5,105 nt of DNA from Kiritimatiellia bacterium (GTDB lineage: Bacteria; Verrucomicrobiota; Kiritimatiellia; RFP12; UBA3636). A program made the translations under genes and the position numbers. The notes below the pieces were generated by a model that saw only the letters and a program-made list of their open reading frames with translations, searched no databases and was not told the DNA's origin. The stretch spans positions 1-5,105 of the forward strand of contig JAFPUX010000538.1 in the NCBI GenBank assembly GCA_017413145.1. The letters run 5' to 3'. Shown here piece by piece: positions 1 through 3,541 of this stretch. Within the stretch, counting starts at the first letter, position 1. Each line of letters opens with the position of its first letter.

Positions 1-971
1 AAGTCCGCGGGCTTCGTGGCGTCGGCCTTGCCGAGCGCGCGGGCCATCTCGACGAACTTCTCCGGGCAGTCGCCGCGGTCGATGAACGTCTTGTAGTAGG
101 CCAGCGAGATCATGACGAGGCCCGCGCCGTGCGGCAGGTCCTGGTGCTCGCCGGAAAGGGCGTGCTCGATCGCGTGCTCGCTCGTGCAGGTGGAGACGTC
201 CATCGAGTAGCCGCCGAGCGTGTTGGCGAAGGCGACCTTCGTGCGCGCCTCGAGGTTCGCGCCGTCGGCGACGGCGACCGGGAGCCACTTGCCGAGCAGG
301 CGGATCGCCTCGAGCTCGACCATCGCGCCCATCTCGTTGCCGAACTTGCTGATGTAGCCCTCGGTGTTGTGGAAGAGCGCGTCGAAGCCCTGGTAGGCGG
401 TGAACTTCGGCGGGACGGTGAGCATCAGCGCGGGGTCGACGACGGCGAGCGCGGGGCACTGCGAGAAGAAGGCGCCCTTCTCGTGCGTGACCGGGCTCGT
501 GATGACCGAGCCGGCGTCCACCTCCGAGCCCGTGCCGGCGCTCGTCGTGATCGCGACGAAGGGCAGCAGCGGCGCGTTGAACGGGCGGTGCTCCGAGGTG
601 CCGGTCGCCATGTAGTCCCAGACGCGGCCGCCCTGCTGCGGGATCATCGCGGCGATGGCCTTGGCGGCGTCCATCACCGAGCCGCCGCCGAGGCCGATCA
701 CGAAGTCGACGTCCTCCGCGCGGCCGAACTCGACGCCCTCCTGGACGGTGGGCTCGAGGGGGTTGGCCTGGATCTTGTCGAAGAGGACGTGCGCGACGCC
801 CGCGGCGTCGAGCTCCGCCTCGAGCGCGGCGAGCGAGCCGTTCGTGCGGGTGGACTTGCCGTTGGAGATGACGACGAGCGCCTTCTTGCCGGGCAGCTTC
901 TCCTCGTGGAGCTTCTTCAGGACGCCGGCCCCGAAGAGGACCTTGGTGGGAACGTGGAATGTGTAGCTCAT
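1..971 (-). CDS. Iron-containing alcohol dehydrogenase, C-terminus cut by window edge
   Basis: Group III (Fe-dependent) alcohol dehydrogenase, expected to interconvert an alcohol and an aldehyde or ketone with NAD(P)H in the cytoplasm. The frame starts with ATG at 971 and stays open for 323 codons to the left edge; the family is usually about 380-390 residues, so roughly the last 60 are missing. The N-terminal part is a Rossmann-like domain with the dinucleotide-binding motif GGGSVMDAAK (residues 95-104). Next comes the conserved SAGTGSE stretch. The metal-ligand set is complete: Asp197 and His201 in GFDALFH, His266 in SEHAIEH, and His281 in LPHG; His270 is the further conserved histidine. 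No good Shine-Dalgarno site precedes the ATG; the leader is instead a 9-base tandem repeat. It lies 92 bases downstream of the flavodoxin on the same strand and is probably in the same operon. The substrate cannot be told from sequence; butanol-, lactaldehyde- and methylglyoxal-type reductases all belong to this fold. Family call is very secure. Confidence 0.95.
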   Translation of the reverse strand, partial: MSYTFHVPTKVLFGAGVLKKLHEEKLPGKKALVVISNGKSTRTNGSLAALEAELDAAGVAHVLFDKIQANPLEPTVQEGVEFGRAEDVDFVIGLGGGSVMDAAKAIAAMIPQQGGRVWDYMATGTSEHRPFNAPLLPFVAITTSAGTGSEVDAGSVITSPVTHEKGAFFSQCPALAVVDPALMLTVPPKFTAYQGFDALFHNTEGYISKFGNEMGAMVELEAIRLLGKWLPVAVADGANLEARTKVAFANTLGGYSMDVSTCTSEHAIEHALSGEHQDLPHGAGLVMISLAYYKTFIDRGDCPEKFVEMARALGKADATKPAD

Positions 972-982
972 GGGATGTCAGG

Positions 983-1044
983 GGTTGAAACGGTTGAAGG
1001 GGTTGAAGGGGTTGAAACGGTTGAAGCGGTTGAAGCGGTTGCGG
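983..1044. repeat. 9-base tandem repeat (GGTTGAANN; TTCAACC on the minus strand)
   Basis: Six consecutive 9-base units beginning at 983, 992, 1001, 1010, 1019 and 1028 share the core GGTTGAA, followed by two variable bases (AC, GG, GG, AC, GC, GC). A seventh degenerate unit, GGTTGCGG, follows at 1037-1044. The array fills most of the gap between the flavodoxin stop (1064) and the dehydrogenase start (971), so it would be transcribed as the 5' leader of the dehydrogenase message. One plus-strand frame contains TGA in each unit; the minus-strand reading is stop-free (Phe-Asn-Arg or Phe-Asn-Pro repeats), which creates spurious open frames. No function is known to me. Confidence 0.9.
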
Positions 1045-1051
1045 AAGTCGC

Positions 1052-1079
1052 GGCCTTTGCGTTCTAGAACTCCAAGGCC
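1052..1079. other. 28-base imperfect palindrome over the flavodoxin stop codon
   Basis: GGCCTT at 1052-1057 and AAGGCC at 1074-1079 flank a perfect 10-base palindrome, GTTCTAGAAC, at 1061-1070. All are centred on the same point (1065.5), with 12 of 14 positions pairing. The flavodoxin stop codon (TAG on the minus strand, 1064-1066) lies at the centre. There is no run of T after it on the minus strand, so it is not a typical intrinsic terminator. A hairpin affecting mRNA processing, or chance in GC-rich DNA, are both possible. Confidence 0.5.
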
Positions 1080-1651
1080 CACTTTTTGAGGTCGTCCGCG
1101 GAGACGGACGCGCGGAAGCGGCGGCCTTCCTTGACCTTCGCCTCGGGGGCGAGGGTCTGGAGGTTGGCGGTGGAGTCGCCCATGCCGCTGCCGCCGGAGG
1201 TGGCGAACGGCACGACGGTCTTCCCGGCGAGCGCGGCGGCGTTGCTCTCGACGAACGTGTCGACGATGCTCGGCTCGCGGTACCACCAGATCGGGTAGCC
1301 GACGAAGACCGTCGCGTAGTCCGCGAGGTTCGTGACGGCGCCCGCGATGGCGGGGCGGCTCGCGCGGTCGTTCATCTCCAGCGTGCTGCGGCTCTGCTTG
1401 TCGCGCCAGTTGAGGTCGGCCTCCGTGTAGGGCGTCTCGGGGACGATCTCGAAGAGGTCGGCGCCGATGGCGGCGGCGAGCCGCTCGGCGACGCCCTTGG
1501 TGGTTCCGGTGGCGGAGAAGTAGGCGACGAGCGCCTTGTTCGTGCTGTTCATGGTGGCGGAGTCCGTCTGGTTGGTGGTGGATGCGTCCTGCGCGCAGCC
1601 GCAGAGCGGCAGCGCGGCGAGGGCGAGAAGGGTGTGGAGCCTGGTTTTCAT
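1064..1651 (-). CDS. Exported flavodoxin, predicted lipoprotein
   Basis: Flavodoxin-family protein of 195 residues, expected to bind FMN and carry electrons. Residues 1-19 form a lipoprotein signal: basic start (MKTR), hydrophobic core (LLALAALPL) and a lipobox LCGC with Cys19 as the lipidation site. A Ser/Thr-rich linker reaches about residue 38. The flavodoxin fold then begins with ALVAYFSATGTTKG (residues 40-53), whose SATGTTKG is the FMN phosphate loop. GYPIWWY (118-124) and PFATSGGSGMG (148-158) are further flavin-binding segments. An internal ATG (Met34, at 1552) sits where cytoplasmic relatives usually begin, so the leader looks added to an older gene. The start at 1651 overlaps the stop of the upstream repressor gene (ATGA), with AAAGGA about 10 bases upstream, implying translational coupling. 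The leader is shared with the divergent DUF362 gene. The family is sure; the lipoprotein fate is likely; the redox partner is unknown, though the adjacent dehydrogenase suggests a reductive detoxification or fermentation role. Confidence 0.93.
   Translation of the reverse strand: MKTRLHTLLALAALPLCGCAQDASTTNQTDSATMNSTNKALVAYFSATGTTKGVAERLAAAIGADLFEIVPETPYTEADLNWRDKQSRSTLEMNDRASRPAIAGAVTNLADYATVFVGYPIWWYREPSIVDTFVESNAAALAGKTVVPFATSGGSGMGDSTANLQTLAPEAKVKEGRRFRASVSADDLKKWALEF
1541..1630 (-). repeat. Leader duplication, copy A (flavodoxin signal region)
   Basis: Codons 8-37 of the flavodoxin match codons 6-36 of the divergent DUF362 gene. By hand alignment, 67 of 78 bases are identical over the gap-free part (1541-1618 against 2508-2585), and 20 of 26 residues are identical. 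Both copies end in the same ATG AAC AGC ACG codons, after which the proteins are unrelated. Together the copies make an inverted repeat around the repressor gene. Confidence 0.88.
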
Positions 1652-2301
1652 CGGGTGGTTTTCCTTTCGGTGGGGCGTGGTGTTGGGTGGCTGAGGAGGG
1701 CGCGGACGAAGGAGCGCACGAGCGCCTCCGCGCCGACGGTGGGGAAGTCGACGCCGGCGGCGGTCATCGCGGCGCGCTGCTTCGGCGTGACGGCCGTGTA
1801 GGGGTGGACGCCGAAGAGGAACGGGAAGAACGCCCAGAGGAACGCCTCGCGCGCCGCGGGCGCCATCCCGGGGCGGAACCTGGCGAGGATCGCCCGCACG
1901 AGGCGGATCGACTCGCCGTAGGAGCGCTTGAACGCGGTAAGGTTCTCCACCCGGCTCCCGGCCTCCATGTCGTAGAGGTTCATCGAGAGCAGGCGGAGCA
2001 GGATCCCGCGCCCGCGGAGCGTCCGGGCGAGCGCGTCGGCGAGCGCGGCGTCGTCCGGCGCGCCCGGCCGGGCGAGGAGCCGGGCGAGCGCGGCGTTCCA
2101 GCGGTCGTATTCGCGGGCGAAGAGGGCGAGGAAGATCTCCTCCTTCGTCCGGAAGTAGTTGTAGACGGACGGGCGGGACATCGACGTCTCCCGCGCGATG
2201 TCGCGCAGCGAGACGGCGTGGAAGCCCGTCGCGGCGTAGAGCCGCTCGCAGGCGTCGACGATCTCCCTCGTCCGGTCCTCCTCGATTCGCTTCGATCTCA
2301 T
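1648..2301 (-). CDS. TetR/AcrR-family transcriptional repressor
   Basis: One-component regulator: an N-terminal helix-turn-helix binds DNA and a C-terminal helical domain senses a ligand. From the chosen start the protein has 217 residues, a usual TetR length. The DNA-binding domain spans about residues 10-57, with the typical run SLRDIARETSMSRPSVYNYF (31-50) followed by TKEEIF. The C-terminal part is helical, with FPFLFGVHPYT and KQRAAM segments near the end. Start choice: ATG at 2301 has GGGAG four bases upstream (2306-2310) and gives a standard N-terminus (MRSKRIEEDRTREIV). Longer in-frame starts at 2340 or 2331 would add up to 13 atypical residues, have no Shine-Dalgarno site and overlap a predicted operator. 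The stop overlaps the flavodoxin start by 4 bases, so repressor and flavodoxin form one operon. Two palindromes in its promoter suggest autoregulation. The inducer is unknown. Confidence 0.92.
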   Translation of the reverse strand: MRSKRIEEDRTREIVDACERLYAATGFHAVSLRDIARETSMSRPSVYNYFRTKEEIFLALFAREYDRWNAALARLLARPGAPDDAALADALARTLRGRGILLRLLSMNLYDMEAGSRVENLTAFKRSYGESIRLVRAILARFRPGMAPAAREAFLWAFFPFLFGVHPYTAVTPKQRAAMTAAGVDFPTVGAEALVRSFVRALLSHPTPRPTERKTTR

Positions 2302-2307
2302 TGCGCT

Positions 2308-2325
2308 CCCGGGCCTCCGCCCGGG
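2308..2325 (-). promoter_or_regulatory. Hairpin that could mask the repressor's ribosome-binding site
   Basis: CCCGGG (2308-2313) and CCCGGG (2320-2325) form a perfect 6-base stem with a 6-base loop in the transcript leader. The three G bases at 2308-2310 are also part of the GGGAG Shine-Dalgarno site of the start at 2301. Folding would therefore hide that site. GC-rich DNA often gives such stems by chance, so the functional claim is weak. Confidence 0.35.
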
Positions 2326-2334
2326 CTCCATCGC

Positions 2335-2349
2335 TGACATCGTGTCAAC
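2335..2349. promoter_or_regulatory. Predicted TetR operator 1
   Basis: TGACATCGTGTCAAC. The first 13 bases are a near-perfect palindrome (arms TGACAT and GTGTCA around a central C, with one mismatch). The same 15-base pattern recurs 38 bases away with one base changed. It lies just after the expected transcription start of the leftward operon, where a bound repressor would block elongation or initiation. Confidence 0.7.
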
Positions 2350-2357
2350 GGACCGGG

Positions 2358-2386
2358 ACTCTACCCGATTTCTGACACCGTGTCAA
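2358..2386 (-). promoter_or_regulatory. Promoter of the repressor-flavodoxin-dehydrogenase operon
   Basis: Read on the minus strand: TTGACA (2386-2381), a 17-base spacer, then TAGAGT (2363-2358). The -35 hexamer equals the sigma-70 consensus, the -10 matches 4 of 6, and the spacing is ideal. Transcription would begin near 2351, upstream of the repressor start chosen at 2301. The -35 hexamer lies inside operator 2 and the start region adjoins operator 1, a typical repression layout. Confidence 0.65.
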
Positions 2387-2387
2387 C
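2373..2387. promoter_or_regulatory. Predicted TetR operator 2
   Basis: TGACACCGTGTCAAC. The first 13 bases are a perfect palindrome (arms TGACAC and GTGTCA around a central C). It overlaps the -35 box of the leftward promoter, so binding should exclude RNA polymerase. It lies about 53 bases upstream of the likely rightward -35 box, so control of the rightward unit is less certain. Confidence 0.72.
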
Positions 2388-2439
2388 AGAAATCTTCGGC
2401 CGCCCGGACGGCCTCCGCGGCGGCTTCCCGAACTTTCGA

Positions 2440-2469
2440 TTGGACGCGGAGGGGGAAATTCCGTAGAAT
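2440..2469 (+). promoter_or_regulatory. Likely promoter of the DUF362-UvrA unit
   Basis: TTGGAC (2440-2445), an 18-base spacer and TAGAAT (2464-2469). The -10 matches 5 of 6 of the sigma-70 consensus; the -35 matches 3 of 6. The predicted start of transcription (about 2475-2477) is only one to three bases before the ATG at 2478, which implies a leaderless or nearly leaderless message. This fits the absence of a well-placed Shine-Dalgarno site there; the purine run at about 2447-2456 is too far away. Confidence 0.5.
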
Positions 2470-2477
2470 GCGGCGAC

Positions 2478-3521
2478 ATGATACGCAACGACCTCCTCGC
2501 CCTGCTCGCCGCGCTGCCGCTCTGCGGATTGGCGCAGGGCGCCTCCACCAACGAACCGACGGACCCCGCCACGATGAACAGCACGCCCACGCCCCCCGCC
2601 GCCGCGCCCGCGGCCGTCTACTTCACCCACGACATCACGCCCGCGGGGCTCGAAAAGGCCTACCGGGCGCTCGGGCGTCCGCTCGAGGGCAGGAAGGTCG
2701 CGGTGAAGATCTCGACCGGCGAGGCCGGCAACACGCACTACCTCAAGCCGGAGCTCATCGGACCGCTCGTCCGGTCGCTCCAGGGCGACATCGTCGAGTG
2801 CAACACCGCCTACGGCGGCTCGCGCCAGGAGACGCCGAAGCACCGGCAGACCATCGAGGACCACGGCTTCAACGCCATCGCGAAGGTCGTGATCATGGAC
2901 GAGTTCGACCAGCTCGAGATCCCGTGCCCCGCCGGCTCGACCCACCTAAAACAGGATCTGATCGGCGCGGCGTTCACGAACTACACGGGCTTCGTGGTCC
3001 TCAACCACTTCAAGGGCCACATGATGGGCGGCTTCGGCGGCGCGCTGAAGAACCTCTCCATCGGCGTCGCCTCCACGGCCGGCAAGGCGCGCATCCACTC
3101 GGCCGGGAAGACCGACGACGCGGGCAAGGTCTGGGGCGACCTGCCGCCGCAGAAGGACTTCATCGAGTCGATGGCCGAGGCGGCGGGCGCCGTCGTGGAC
3201 TACATGGGCGACCGCGCGGTGTACATCAGCGTGATGAACAACCTCTCGATCGACTGCGACTGCGACGCGCACCCGCACCCGCCGGAGATGGCGGACGTGG
3301 GCATCCTCGCCTCGCTCGACCCCGTCGCTCTCGACAAGGCGTGCGTGGACCTCGTCTACGCGTCCGACCCGAAGACGAGCGCCTCGCTCCGCGAGCGCAT
3401 GGAGACGCGCCTCGGCCCGCACATCCTCGAACACGCCGAGGCCCTCGGCTACGGCGCCAGGGCCTACCGCCTCGTCTCCCTCGACGGCACCGAGCCGCCC
3501 TCCACCAAACGCGTGGACTGA
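2478..3521 (+). CDS. DUF362-family protein with an added export leader
   Basis: 347-residue member of the DUF362 family, whose biochemical role I cannot state. The core starts at about residue 47 with VYFTHDITPAGLEKAYRALG, where relatives, as I recall them, usually have their N-terminus. Core hallmarks are KISTGE (about 76-81), ECNTAYGG with Cys108, NHFKGHMMGGFGGALKNLSIG with Lys179 and His181, and CDCDAHPHPPEMADVGILAS with Cys260 and Cys262. DPVALDKACVDLV, with Cys289, follows. The CxC plus Cys108, Cys150 and Cys289 could bind a metal or cluster, but no classical ferredoxin motif is present. Residues 1-36 are a leader nearly identical to that of the divergent flavodoxin. Here the lipobox cysteine is leucine (LCGL), so signal peptidase I cleavage after GLA, or no processing, is more likely than lipidation. 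An in-frame ATG (Met33, at 2574) could start a leaderless form. The UvrA-like gene follows after 20 bases. Family is secure; location and activity are inferred. Confidence 0.9.
   Translation: MIRNDLLALLAALPLCGLAQGASTNEPTDPATMNSTPTPPAAAPAAVYFTHDITPAGLEKAYRALGRPLEGRKVAVKISTGEAGNTHYLKPELIGPLVRSLQGDIVECNTAYGGSRQETPKHRQTIEDHGFNAIAKVVIMDEFDQLEIPCPAGSTHLKQDLIGAAFTNYTGFVVLNHFKGHMMGGFGGALKNLSIGVASTAGKARIHSAGKTDDAGKVWGDLPPQKDFIESMAEAAGAVVDYMGDRAVYISVMNNLSIDCDCDAHPHPPEMADVGILASLDPVALDKACVDLVYASDPKTSASLRERMETRLGPHILEHAEALGYGARAYRLVSLDGTEPPSTKRVD
2493..2585 (+). repeat. Leader duplication, copy B (DUF362 signal region)
   Basis: Counterpart of the segment at 1541-1630 in the opposite orientation. Relative to copy A it carries one extra leucine codon (Leu10) and the change of the lipobox Cys to Leu. 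It has the same terminal ATG AAC AGC ACG codons and is followed by a Pro/Ala-rich linker (about residues 37-46) absent from the flavodoxin. A 23-base stretch (2505-2527) is identical in both copies. Confidence 0.88.
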
Positions 3522-3541
3522 AACGGACCGCCATCCCGGGC

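Noticed and set aside
983..1044. CRISPR array
   Set aside because: Units are 9 bases with 2-base variable parts; there is no 20-40 base repeat, no spacer of useful length and no cas gene.
129..1067. Long plus-strand open frame across the dehydrogenase
   Set aside because: Antisense shadow of the Fe-dehydrogenase. Its end runs through the 9-base repeat, giving Val-Glu-rich repeats, and no family is recognisable.
978..1286. Minus-strand frame ending in Phe-Asn-Arg/Pro repeats
   Set aside because: It is out of frame with the flavodoxin that covers this DNA. The repeat peptide is only the minus-strand reading of the 9-base array.
1582..2337. Plus-strand frame opposite the TetR gene
   Set aside because: Shadow of the repressor; the minus-strand product has a full TetR helix-turn-helix and sensible operon spacing.
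2398..2413. GGCCG/CGGCC stem-loop between operator 2 and the rightward promoter, considered as a terminator
   Set aside because: Only 5 base pairs, no T-run on either strand, and it lies between divergent promoters where no transcript is expected to end; such stems are common by chance at this GC content.
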